Assembly: GCA_934178345.1 (NCBI GenBank)
Contig: CAKPQG010000018.1
Location: forward strand, 1 to 47,353
Source of the DNA: an uncultured Dialister sp.
GTDB taxonomy: Bacteria > Bacillota > Negativicutes > Veillonellales > Dialisteraceae
Direction of reading: 5' to 3'
DNA: 47,353 nt
Part shown: in pieces, positions 8,881 to 15,900 of the stretch
Position numbering within the stretch: the first letter of the stretch is position 1
Layout: every line of letters begins with the position of its first letter
Position numbers and translations under genes: made by a program
Notes under the pieces: model-generated
What the model was told of the DNA's origin: nothing
The model's database searches: none
Seen by the model: only the letters and a program-made list of their open reading frames with translations

Positions 8881-8909
8881 AAAAAAAGAGAAGCGACATG
8901 CGCCGCTTC
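8881..8909 (-). terminator. Intrinsic terminator of the structured ncRNA
   Basis: On the minus strand, GAAGCG, an 8-nt loop and CGCTTC are followed by TCTTTTTTT. It closes the riboswitch-led transcript before it would run antisense into the HAD gene. Confidence 0.8.
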
Positions 8910-9542
8910 CAAAGGGGTTGGAGCTGGTTGGGCTCCGTAATGAGAACCTGTATAATAGCTTTCGTAGAAAGTTATTACCAAAGAGAGGGAGCCAGGATGG
9001 CATTCCCTGATGCCATCCTGACAGAAGGACGATAACGTCCCAAGGAGGTCGAGTCAGCCGGATAGACCGGCCAGGAGTGGAGGAAATATCCTCCTATAGG
9101 AACTTCCCTAAGGGAAGGATCTGTAAAAGGGGGCGATGATTCCATTTCCCTGTTGAAACCATCGCTGAAGGGAGATGAACCATGGGGGACGAAAACCCCA
9201 CAGGTATATGTAAACCTCAGATACTGAGGAATACATCATATATAGTCACTTCCGAAGAAGTATTCGTAGAAGGGGTGGTGATGATCATTTTCCCAAAAGA
9301 AATGAAATTTCTTTATGACCATCACCGGAAAGGAGATGAACCATGGAGAAAAATCCCCACAGGTATATGTAAAGCCCGAAGGCATTTACATCGATAGTAA
9401 GGGGTTCAAGCATTTACCACCTGACACCCGCCAAGATAACGATAGATACCGTAGGACCTACTCGGAGAATAGTGTTCCCTGTCACCATCCTCAGCAAAAG
9501 GGGCTCTGCTTCATTGATCCTCATCATGCCGCAGAAGGAAAT
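8881..9542 (-). ncRNA. Large structured non-coding RNA downstream of tandem cobalamin riboswitches
   Basis: About 660 nt on the minus strand, starting just after the second riboswitch terminator and ending at its own terminator, with no credible protein gene. It is dense in hairpins: two have C(UUCG)G loops in this orientation (9369-9389 and 9247-9261). Others include CAGGATGGCAT/ATGCCATCCTG (about 8993-9020), GCCGG/CCGGC (about 9056-9071), GGACG/CGTCC (about 9025-9042) and CTTCCC/GGGAAG (about 9102-9118). A module of TTTACATATACCTG, a G-rich hairpin, CCATGGTTCATCTCC and a long hairpin occurs twice (about 9274-9376 and 9131-9214). The G-rich hairpins differ in loop length yet keep pairing, which fits RNA and not coding. 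I recognise no family: it is not RNase P, tmRNA, SRP or 6S. Its size and ornateness recall OLE, ROOL and GOLLD, but I claim no homology. Confidence 0.7.
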
Positions 9543-9578
9543 CAAAAAATCCACCCTTTTGGATAGAAAAAGGGTGGA
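9543..9578 (-). terminator. Terminator of cobalamin riboswitch 2
   Basis: On the minus strand, the stem CCACCCTTTT/AAAAGGGTGG with a 6-7-nt loop is followed by ATTTTTT. It is the expression platform between the second aptamer and the ncRNA. Confidence 0.85.
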
Positions 9579-9639
9579 ATATGCACGTCAAAAGGACTTG
9601 CAGTCAAGCACACCTTCCTATCGCTCGTAGGTCAAACGG

Positions 9640-9805
9640 TTGTACAAAACAGGCAGTTCTCCTGACTCTGCTTCCTCGCTCCTCCAGCCTTCCCGATCTC
9701 CTCAAATCAGTGACTTCGTTGGATTTGCTCTGCATTACAGTGGCGGGACCGTGCCGGTCTTTCACCGGTCTTCCCTATTAAGCCCTACAGGGCACCTGTT
9801 TTCTT
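9640..9805 (-). promoter_or_regulatory. Adenosylcobalamin riboswitch 2 (downstream member of tandem pair)
   Basis: The minus strand reads all hallmarks of the AdoCbl class in order. P1 is AAAACAGG/CCTGTTTT. Then come AATAGGGAAGACCGGTGAAA, CCGGCACGGTCCCGCCACTG (the B12 box region), AAGTCACTG, GGGAAGG and GAGTCAGGAGAACTGCC. Its terminator is at 9543-9578. It lies downstream of a near-identical aptamer in the same transcript, so the read-through product must pass two ligand-controlled terminators. Confidence 0.93.
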
Positions 9806-9833
9806 ATGAAGTTATTCAAGCACCGAAGATCCC

Positions 9834-9866
9834 ATTAAAAAACCTCTTTGCACGAACGCAAAGAGA
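9834..9866 (-). terminator. Terminator of cobalamin riboswitch 1
   Basis: On the minus strand, CTCTTTGC, a short loop and GCAAAGAG are followed by GTTTTTT, directly after the first aptamer. Confidence 0.85.
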
Positions 9867-9914
9867 CATCTATGAAGACATCCCCTTCCCATCGCTCGTG
9901 GGTCATAACGGTGA

Positions 9915-10066
9915 TCTAAGATAAGCAGTTCTCCTGACTCTGCTTCCTCGCTTATCCGTCTTCCCGATCTCTCAGTGACATTATGGATTCGCTCTGCATT
10001 ACAGTGGCGGGACCGTGCCGGCATCTCACCGGTCTTCCCTATTAAGCCTTTAAGGCACTTACCTTT
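9915..10066 (-). promoter_or_regulatory. Adenosylcobalamin riboswitch 1 (upstream member of tandem pair)
   Basis: The minus strand carries GGTAAG/CTTATC as P1, then AATAGGGAAGACCGGTGAGA, CCGGCACGGTCCCGCCACTG, a TGTCACTG segment and GAGTCAGGAGAACTGC. These are the core conserved segments of the AdoCbl aptamer. The transcript starts only about 10 nt upstream, from a strong promoter. The core is nearly identical to riboswitch 2, pointing to a local duplication that has been kept functional. Confidence 0.93.
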
Positions 10067-10084
10067 CCTTATTCGGTTAAGTAC

Positions 10085-10113
10085 ATGATAGCACCATTTG
10101 CCATGCATGTCAA
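10085..10113 (-). promoter_or_regulatory. Promoter of the tandem riboswitch / ncRNA transcript
   Basis: On the minus strand, TTGACA (10108-10113), a 17-bp spacer and TATCAT (10085-10090). It is one of the best sigma-A-type promoters in the window. Confidence 0.8.
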
Positions 10114-10149
10114 TGAGAAATTCATGAATGAGTTTGGGAAATAGAATGA

Positions 10150-10440
10150 GATGAGCGTCTAGTGGCTGGTTACTGGTGGCTGGTGACTGGTGACTGGTGA
10201 CTTAAATGCCACTTTTGGGCATCGCCCTATTTATACTCTGCGGCGCTTCTATATTCTTATGCGTCGCGCCACCATTTCGTATTTCTCATTCAAGCGAAAC
10301 TTTCAAACGCAATCAAAGGACAGCATGCCCACGAGCCAAGGAAACACGGATCCCATCATTGTCAGATCTGATCAGCATTCCCCTAGCCCTGACCAAAAAG
10401 GCAATGTGAAATAACGATCATCTCATTTTCGCGTTCAATC
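10150..10440. repeat. Mosaic repeat block with short MITE remnant
   Basis: 10155-10205 holds GGCTGGTGACTGGTGACTGG heptamers. 10205-10275 holds the GGCATCGCC...CGCGCCACC module. 10337-10385 is a short palindrome with ends related to the 165-bp MITE (AAGGAAACACGGATC...GATCAGCATTCCCC). No gene is visible; the short ORFs here translate repeat DNA. Confidence 0.6.
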
Positions 10441-10552
10441 TGCCGCGGGGGACTTGCAGCTCTCATAGGAGTGACTGGGAAACCTTATCCCAGCTGTCTT
10501 TCATCCCATAGTCACCCTATCCGCCCCTGCGGGGCACCTTCCCCTAAAGGGC

Positions 10553-10747
10553 AATGCTATTAAGTTAAGGAAATTGTTAGCGCCGTAACGACTTGCTTCC
10601 CCCTTCGGGGGAAGTGCCGGAGGCAATAGGGGCATGCCAGCGGCTATCGAACAATGTTGGATATACCGTAGTGCTGCTCCCTCAGCCCTCCGGGCAGCTC
10701 CCCCGATGGGGAGCCAAGAACGTTCTGCCGCTTAACTTAATAGCATT
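10553..10747. mobile_element. C/G-rich MITE-2, 195-bp copy with 17-bp perfect terminal inverted repeats
   Basis: The ends are AATGCTATTAAGTTAAG and its exact reverse complement. The inside holds GCTTCCCCCTTCGGGGGAAG-type palindromes and no ORF. Relatives lie at 42487-42712 and 38253-38470, with a diverged one at about 3566-3765. The flanking sequence (about 10500-10552 and 10748-10780) is itself part of another C-rich palindromic repeat, so the copy is nested. 10780-10850 has TGAACCC heptamers. Confidence 0.7.
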
Positions 10748-10854
10748 ACCTAGAGGGGAAGGCTGCGATACGAGAATATCATCTTCTAAAAAAAGGCGGC
10801 GAAGCCGCCACGAGAACCCTGAACCTTGAACCCTGAACCAAATGAAAGCAAAGT

Positions 10855-10904
10855 AAAAAGGGGCTGTGAAGAAATGCGGATTCATTTCTTCACAGCTCCT
10901 TTTT
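10855..10904. terminator. Terminator after the msrA homologue
   Basis: The long stem GCTGTGAAGAAATG/CATTTCTTCACAGC is flanked by A-rich and T-rich tracts and overlaps the end of the gene. Confidence 0.88.
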
Positions 10905-11472
10905 ACTGTATGATTTTTAATTCTTCCAGCAAATGAATATCGATGGGGGTATAGGCATCCGGATGACTTCTGAGGTAGTGCTGCTCCTCTTCAGGCGCAG
11001 GATAGAAATTCACCAGCTCTTTCATCTCTGTCCTGACTTTCGGGCGCACCTTTCCTTCTCCTTCAAATTCATTGACAACAAGGGCATTGTCCGTCATCTG
11101 ATGAGCGACGCCGCGATTCTGCAGGAAAACGAGGAAGTAGCTGATCTGAGGCACATCCTCCGTGCTCGTGTAGTAGATGCCGCTCCTATATTGCGGGCCG
11201 ACATATTTTCCTTGAATGCCATCGGTGTAAGGATTGATGATGGTGAAGAAGACATTCAGAAGCATACCGATGTCGATTTTCTTCGGATTGTACGTGACCT
11301 TCACGCACTCCACAGCCTCTGCGCTCCCATCGGCGACCTGCTCCTTCGTCGGAGCTTCGATACAGCTATTCGCATAGCCCGCCTGGGTATCTACGACACC
11401 GTAGATTCTGGAAAATACTTCCTGCAGCCCATGGAATGACCCACCGGCTAAGTATAGATCTTTGGTAAACAA
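10903..11472 (-). CDS. MsrA-family protein lacking the catalytic cysteine
   Basis: The fold is that of peptide-methionine (S)-S-oxide reductase: GVVDTQAGYAN, a downstream AEAV segment, NPYTDGIQGKYVGPQYRSGIYY and a C-terminal YLRSHPDAY. At 189 residues it has normal length. The active-site motif, normally GGCFWG, reads GGSFHG here: the nucleophilic Cys is a Ser (TCA codon) and the adjacent Trp a His. Cys residues remain at about 38 and 56. Either the enzyme is inactive, it uses another Cys, or it has a new role. The start appears to be TTG at 11472, with AAAAGGAG 9 nt upstream. It stands alone, with 350 bp of repeats upstream and a terminator downstream. Family call is firm; activity is doubtful. 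Confidence 0.85.
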   Translation of the reverse strand: MFTKDLYLAGGSFHGLQEVFSRIYGVVDTQAGYANSCIEAPTKEQVADGSAEAVECVKVTYNPKKIDIGMLLNVFFTIINPYTDGIQGKYVGPQYRSGIYYTSTEDVPQISYFLVFLQNRGVAHQMTDNALVVNEFEGEGKVRPKVRTEMKELVNFYPAPEEEQHYLRSHPDAYTPIDIHLLEELKIIQ

Positions 11473-11822
11473 TTAGGAAATCTCCTTTTGATGCTGCGTA
11501 CAAAATACGCGTAAACGGTTCAAGGTTCAGAGTTAGCCCGTGGGCGGCTCCGTCCACTGATTATGAATGAAAGCTTTGCGCGAATGAGGAATTAGGAATG
11601 AGGAATTAGGAATGGTGGTGCGGCGCATAAAAATCAGAAGCGCCGCGGAGTATAAATAGTGGCGATGCCCGAAGGTGGTATTTAAGTCACCAGTCACTAG
11701 CTACCAGTCACTTGCGGCTCCTAATCCCTAGCCACTAATCCCTAGCTACCAGTCACAAGTCACAAGTCACAAGTCACAAGTCACTAGTCACTAGCCACTC
11801 ATCCCTAGCCACTAATCCCCAG
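11473..11822. repeat. Mosaic repeat block between meaB and the msrA homologue
   Basis: It contains GGAATTA/GGAATGA heptamers (about 11585-11612), the GGTGGTGCGGCGCATAAAAAT...GCGCCGC hairpin module, GGCGATGCCCGAAGG, then long AGTCACT/AATCCCTAGCC heptamer arrays (about 11685-11822) that reach the meaB stop codon. No gene is visible. Confidence 0.8.
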
Positions 11823-12998
11823 CTACTTTTCTGTCTCTTCCAAGTGCTTGATGGACGCGCGATCCATATCGAAGGAGCGGATGAGCTCGGTGACGGCCTG
11901 GCTCGGGGAGACGACACCCGCAAGGACAGCGGCTTTGACGGATGGCAGACGGCTCTTGATGAGCGGGTCTTCGAAGAAGAGGTTGTGCAGGTGTTCGTCG
12001 ATCATGCTGTTCACCCAGTCAAGGATCTGGCGCTGGCGGCGGTTTTCAAAAATGCCGGATTTCTTTGTGACCTTTTCAAATTCACGCATGACAGCCCAGA
12101 GTTCGAGAAGCCCTGTCTTCTTGATCGCGGAGCAGCGGTACGCATGGGTTTTCCAGCCTTCGGTCGCCGGACGTATGAATTCGCACATTCTTTCATACTC
12201 GCCCTGTGCGACTTTGGCACGCTCGAGGTTATCCCCATCCGCTTTATTGACGACGATGGCATCGGCAAGCTCCATGATGCCTTTCTTGATGCCTTGGAGG
12301 TCATCGCCGGCCCCTGTCAGTACGACGAGCATGAAGAAATCGACCATGGAGCGGACCGTGGTCTCCGACTGGCCGACACCGACGGTCTCGACAAGGATGA
12401 CATCACAGCCGGCAGCTTCGCAGAGGAGCATAGTCTCACGGGATTTTCTCGCAACGCCGCCCAGTGTGCCTTTGGATGGAGATGGTCGAATGAAGCAGTT
12501 CGGTTCACGAGACAGGTTCTGCATACGTGTCTTATCACCGAGGATAGAGCCGCCGGTGATGGATGAGGTCGGGTCGACGGCAAGGACGGCGACTTTGTAG
12601 CCCTGATGGCAGAGCATCTGGCCGAAGGACTCGATGAAGGTCGATTTGCCGGCTCCCGGTACACCGGTGATACCGATACGGAGAGCCTTGCCCGTTCTGG
12701 GGAGAAGTCCCTGCAGTACGCGCTGCGCTTTGTCGAAGTCTTTCGGCGCATTGCTTTCGATCAGCGTGATGGCCTTGGACAGCGTCACGCGATCCCCTTT
12801 GGCCACGCCGTCGATGTACTGCTCGACGGTCATTTTCTTACGGAGCGGCACCTTTCGAAGCGGCGCATCCGGGTATTCCTTCGCCCCGGTGATGCTGTTC
12901 GCGGTGGTATCTATCCCGCGCATGACAGAGCAGGCGAATTCAGGATTTTTCTCTTCCGGTACCCAGCTGGGTCTTAAATCATCATTGTTTTCAGGCAT
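11823..12998 (-). CDS. meaB: MeaB/ArgK-family GTPase, chaperone for methylmalonyl-CoA mutase (copy 1)
   Basis: G3E-type P-loop GTPase that protects and reloads AdoCbl-dependent mutases. The 391 residues include Walker A GVPGAGKST (about 107-115), the ETVGVGQSE motif characteristic of MeaB, and the NKADG GTP-specificity motif. The N-terminus is about 60 residues longer than the second copy at 22775 and shows no recognisable domain. The ATG at 12998 has a GGGAGGG site. It lies downstream of mutAB on the same strand, separated by 700 bp of repeats, so it is presumably the partner of MutAB. A signal of its own for transcription was not seen. Confidence 0.93.
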   Translation of the reverse strand: MPENNDDLRPSWVPEEKNPEFACSVMRGIDTTANSITGAKEYPDAPLRKVPLRKKMTVEQYIDGVAKGDRVTLSKAITLIESNAPKDFDKAQRVLQGLLPRTGKALRIGITGVPGAGKSTFIESFGQMLCHQGYKVAVLAVDPTSSITGGSILGDKTRMQNLSREPNCFIRPSPSKGTLGGVARKSRETMLLCEAAGCDVILVETVGVGQSETTVRSMVDFFMLVVLTGAGDDLQGIKKGIMELADAIVVNKADGDNLERAKVAQGEYERMCEFIRPATEGWKTHAYRCSAIKKTGLLELWAVMREFEKVTKKSGIFENRRQRQILDWVNSMIDEHLHNLFFEDPLIKSRLPSVKAAVLAGVVSPSQAVTELIRSFDMDRASIKHLEETEK

Positions 12999-13701
12999 TT
13001 GTCATACCCTCCCTTTCCTGGCTTCTTCCCCCATGAGTACTGCATAAAAAGGAGGGAAACCAAATGAAATGAACATATGGGAAAATCGTTATGATGTAAA
13101 AAGTGGTTTAATTACAGGTTCAAGGTTCTGGGTTCTGGGTTAGCCCCTGGATTTGATTATGTTTGAATCCTTCGCTGGCGTGAAAAATGAGAATGCGAAA
13201 TGGTGGTACGGCGCTTTTCGTCATCCTGAGCGGAGAAAAAGGCTGTATGTTAGGGAAACGCTTCTCTGAATAATGGCAGCTGAGTCGAAGGATCTAAGCG
13301 CCGCGGAGTATAAATAGTGGCGATGCCCGAAGGTGGCATTTCAGTCACCAGTCACTAGCTACCAGTCACTTGCGGCTCCTAATCCCTAGCCACTAATCCC
13401 TAGCCACTAATCCCTAGCCACTAATCCCTAGCTACCAGTCACTAGTCACTAGTCACCCGCCCCCATAAAACAAGATTGCAAGCCCTGCTAGGGAGCCGAG
13501 GTCGCCCTCGGCTCCGCGCAGGACAAGAAATCAGATTTCCTAAAAATGTTTCTGCCACTATCCCGGTTACGAAATGGTCATTGGTTCAGGGTTCGAGGTT
13601 CAGGTTAGGGGTTCACCATTTCCAGTAAACCCCTGAAACCTGAACCTTGAACCCTTTGCCGATACACATTGAATGACAGTGTCAGAAAACGGTAGGCGAC
13701 C
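12999..13701. repeat. Mosaic repeat block between mutB and meaB
   Basis: There is no gene here. 13115-13145 has GGTTCTG heptamers. 13218-13300 is a copy of the CATCCTGAGCGGAG palindrome. 13310-13460 is a long run of AGTCACT/AATCCCT heptamers. 13492-13515 is a GGAGCCGAG/CTCGGCTCC hairpin. 13581-13660 carries GAACCC/GGGTTC heptamers as an inverted pair that would fold into a long hairpin just after mutB and may act as its terminator. Confidence 0.75.
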
Positions 13702-15900
13702 TTATTCTGCTTTTGCTTCTTCCTTAGCACGGTCTACGAGCATCTGGAGCAGCTTGATGCAGCATTTCGGAATGTTGGTGCCTGGTCCGAAGATAGCGAC
13801 TGCACCATGGTCGTACAGGAATTCATAATCCTGCGGCGGGATAACGCCGCCGATAGCTACGAGGATATCTTCACGGCCGAGTTTCTTCAGATCTTCGACG
13901 ATAGCCGGGAGCAGGGTCTTGTGACCTGCTGCCAGGGAAGAGAAGCCGACCATATGAACGTCGTTGTCGACGGCATCCTGCGCCGCTTCTTCCGGAGTCT
14001 GGAAGAGCGGGCCTACGTCGACGTCCCAGCCCATATCTGCGAAGGAGGTAGCAAGGACTTTCTGGCCTCTGTCGTGACCATCCTGACCCATCTTCGCAAG
14101 GAAGATACGCGGACGACGGCCTTCGAGAGCTTCGAATTCGTTTGCCAGTTTCTTAGCTTCGTCGAGTTCGGAGGTGTCATCGAATTCATTGGAGTATACG
14201 CCGGAAATAGTGTGGATGACTGCATTGAAACGGCCAGATACCTTTTCGACAGCGTCGGAGATTTCGCCAAGGGACGCACGGTCATGTGCTGCCTGTACAG
14301 CGGCTTCCAGCAGGTTGCCGTTGTCACGGGATTCAGCGCACTTGGTGATGGCTTCGAGGTCACGGCGGACAGCTTCCGGATCACGGATGCTTCTGAGTTT
14401 TTCGAGACGTTTGATCTGTGCGTTACGTACAGCGGTGTTATCGATGGAGAGGACGTTCAGCGGATCTTCCTTCGCCAGTCTGTACTTGTTCAGGCCGACA
14501 ATGGTTTCACGGCCGGAGTCGATATCTGCCTGACGACGAGCGGCGCATTCTTCGATACGCATCTTCGGAAGGCCGGTGGAGATAGCCTTGGACATGCCGC
14601 CCAGCGCTTCGACTTCCTGAATGTGTGCCCATGCACGTTTGATGATCTCGTTGGTGAGGTATTCCACATAGTAGGAGCCGCCCCATGGGTCGATGATCTT
14701 GCAGACTTTGGTTTCATCCTGGATGTAAAGCTGGGTGTTACGAGCCAGACGTGCAGAGAAGTCGGTCGGCAGAGCGATTGCTTCGTCGAGTGCATTGGTG
14801 TGCAGGGACTGGGTGTGACCGAGAGCAGCAGACATAGCTTCCATACAGGTACGGCCGATGTTGTTGAATGGATCCTGTTCGGTGAGGGACCAGCCGGAGG
14901 TCTGGGAGTGGGTACGCAGAGCCATGGATTTCGGATTCTTTGCGCCGAAGCCTTTGAGGATCTTCGCCCAGAGGACACGAGCGGCGCGCATCTTTGCGAC
15001 TTCCATGAAGTAGTTCTTGCCCTGATCCCAGAAGAAGGACAGACGCTTTGCGAAAGCATCGACCGGCAGACCAGCCTTTTCGCCGCAGCGGATGTATTCC
15101 ATGCCGTCTGCCAGCGTGTAACCGATTTCCAGATCGCAGGTAGCACCGCATTCCTGAATGTGGTAGCCGGAAATGGAAATGGAGTTGAACTTCGGCATGT
15201 ACTTGGTGGTGTATTCGAAAATATCACCGATGATACGCATGGACATAGCCGGTGGGTAAATGTAGGTGTTACGAACCATGAATTCCTTCAGGATATCGTT
15301 CTGAATGGTACCAGCGAGGATCTTCTTGTCGACGCCCTGTTCGATGCCGGCGGAAATGAAGAATGCCAGAATCGGAAGAACGGCGCCGTTCATGGTCATG
15401 GATACGGACATCTGGTCCAGCGGGATGCCGTCGAAGAGGATGTTCATATCAAGCATGGAGCATACGGATACGCCGGCTTTACCTACGTCGCCGATAACAC
15501 GCGGGTTATCCGCATCGTAGCCGCGGTGGGTCGGAAGGTCGAATGCGATGGACAGACCCTTCTGGCCTGCTGCCAGGTTTCTCTTATAGAAAGCGTTGGA
15601 TTCTTCGGCGGTGGAGAAACCAGCGTACTGACGAACGGTCCATGGACGGAATACATACATGGTGGAGTATGGTCCGCGAAGGAATGGAGGAATACCGCTC
15701 ATGAAGTCCAAGTGATTGCAGTCATCATAGACATCTTTGGTATAGAAGGGAGCGACCGGGATCTTTTCCATGGTCGGTTCATAGAGTGCATCAAAGCCTT
15801 TGCCGGTCTTGGCTTCCAGCTTTTCCTTCCACTCATCATAGGAGCAGTGTGGATGTTCCCCCAGAGACAGCTGTGTGAAATCAGGATTTGTGTTTGCCAT
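13702..15900 (-). CDS. mutB: Methylmalonyl-CoA mutase large (catalytic) subunit MutB
   Basis: AdoCbl-dependent isomerisation of succinyl-CoA and (R)-methylmalonyl-CoA. The 732 residues have the usual length and order: a TIM barrel with RQYAGFSTAEESN and the active-site ISISGYHIQECG (His at about 250), then the C-terminal B12 domain with KMGQDGHDRG (about 609-618; the His ligates cobalt) and GGVIPP. The start codon overlaps the mutA stop by 1 bp (TAATG), so translation is coupled to mutA. Transcription is expected from the riboswitch-controlled promoter upstream of mutA. Several duplicated segments match McmA1, but the sequence is a distinct mutase type. Confidence 0.97.
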   Translation of the reverse strand: MANTNPDFTQLSLGEHPHCSYDEWKEKLEAKTGKGFDALYEPTMEKIPVAPFYTKDVYDDCNHLDFMSGIPPFLRGPYSTMYVFRPWTVRQYAGFSTAEESNAFYKRNLAAGQKGLSIAFDLPTHRGYDADNPRVIGDVGKAGVSVCSMLDMNILFDGIPLDQMSVSMTMNGAVLPILAFFISAGIEQGVDKKILAGTIQNDILKEFMVRNTYIYPPAMSMRIIGDIFEYTTKYMPKFNSISISGYHIQECGATCDLEIGYTLADGMEYIRCGEKAGLPVDAFAKRLSFFWDQGKNYFMEVAKMRAARVLWAKILKGFGAKNPKSMALRTHSQTSGWSLTEQDPFNNIGRTCMEAMSAALGHTQSLHTNALDEAIALPTDFSARLARNTQLYIQDETKVCKIIDPWGGSYYVEYLTNEIIKRAWAHIQEVEALGGMSKAISTGLPKMRIEECAARRQADIDSGRETIVGLNKYRLAKEDPLNVLSIDNTAVRNAQIKRLEKLRSIRDPEAVRRDLEAITKCAESRDNGNLLEAAVQAAHDRASLGEISDAVEKVSGRFNAVIHTISGVYSNEFDDTSELDEAKKLANEFEALEGRRPRIFLAKMGQDGHDRGQKVLATSFADMGWDVDVGPLFQTPEEAAQDAVDNDVHMVGFSSLAAGHKTLLPAIVEDLKKLGREDILVAIGGVIPPQDYEFLYDHGAVAIFGPGTNIPKCCIKLLQMLVDRAKEEAKAE

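Noticed and set aside
8881..9542. Assignment of the structured RNA to RNase P, tmRNA, SRP, 6S, a group I/II intron or a named large ncRNA
   Set aside because: None of the diagnostic motifs of the first six is present (no tRNA-like end, no GAGGAAAGTCC, no intron domain V). OLE/ROOL/GOLLD resemblance is only in size and complexity.
9182..9566. Short plus-strand frames (71 and 83 codons) with AAGGAG-like sites in the ncRNA region
   Set aside because: The two repeated starts are out of frame with each other, the DNA is explained by RNA hairpins on the minus strand, and no domain is visible. Kept only as an alternative in the findings.
11436..11453. Selenocysteine in the MsrA homologue
   Set aside because: The codon in place of the catalytic Cys is TCA (Ser), not TGA, and no SECIS-like hairpin follows.
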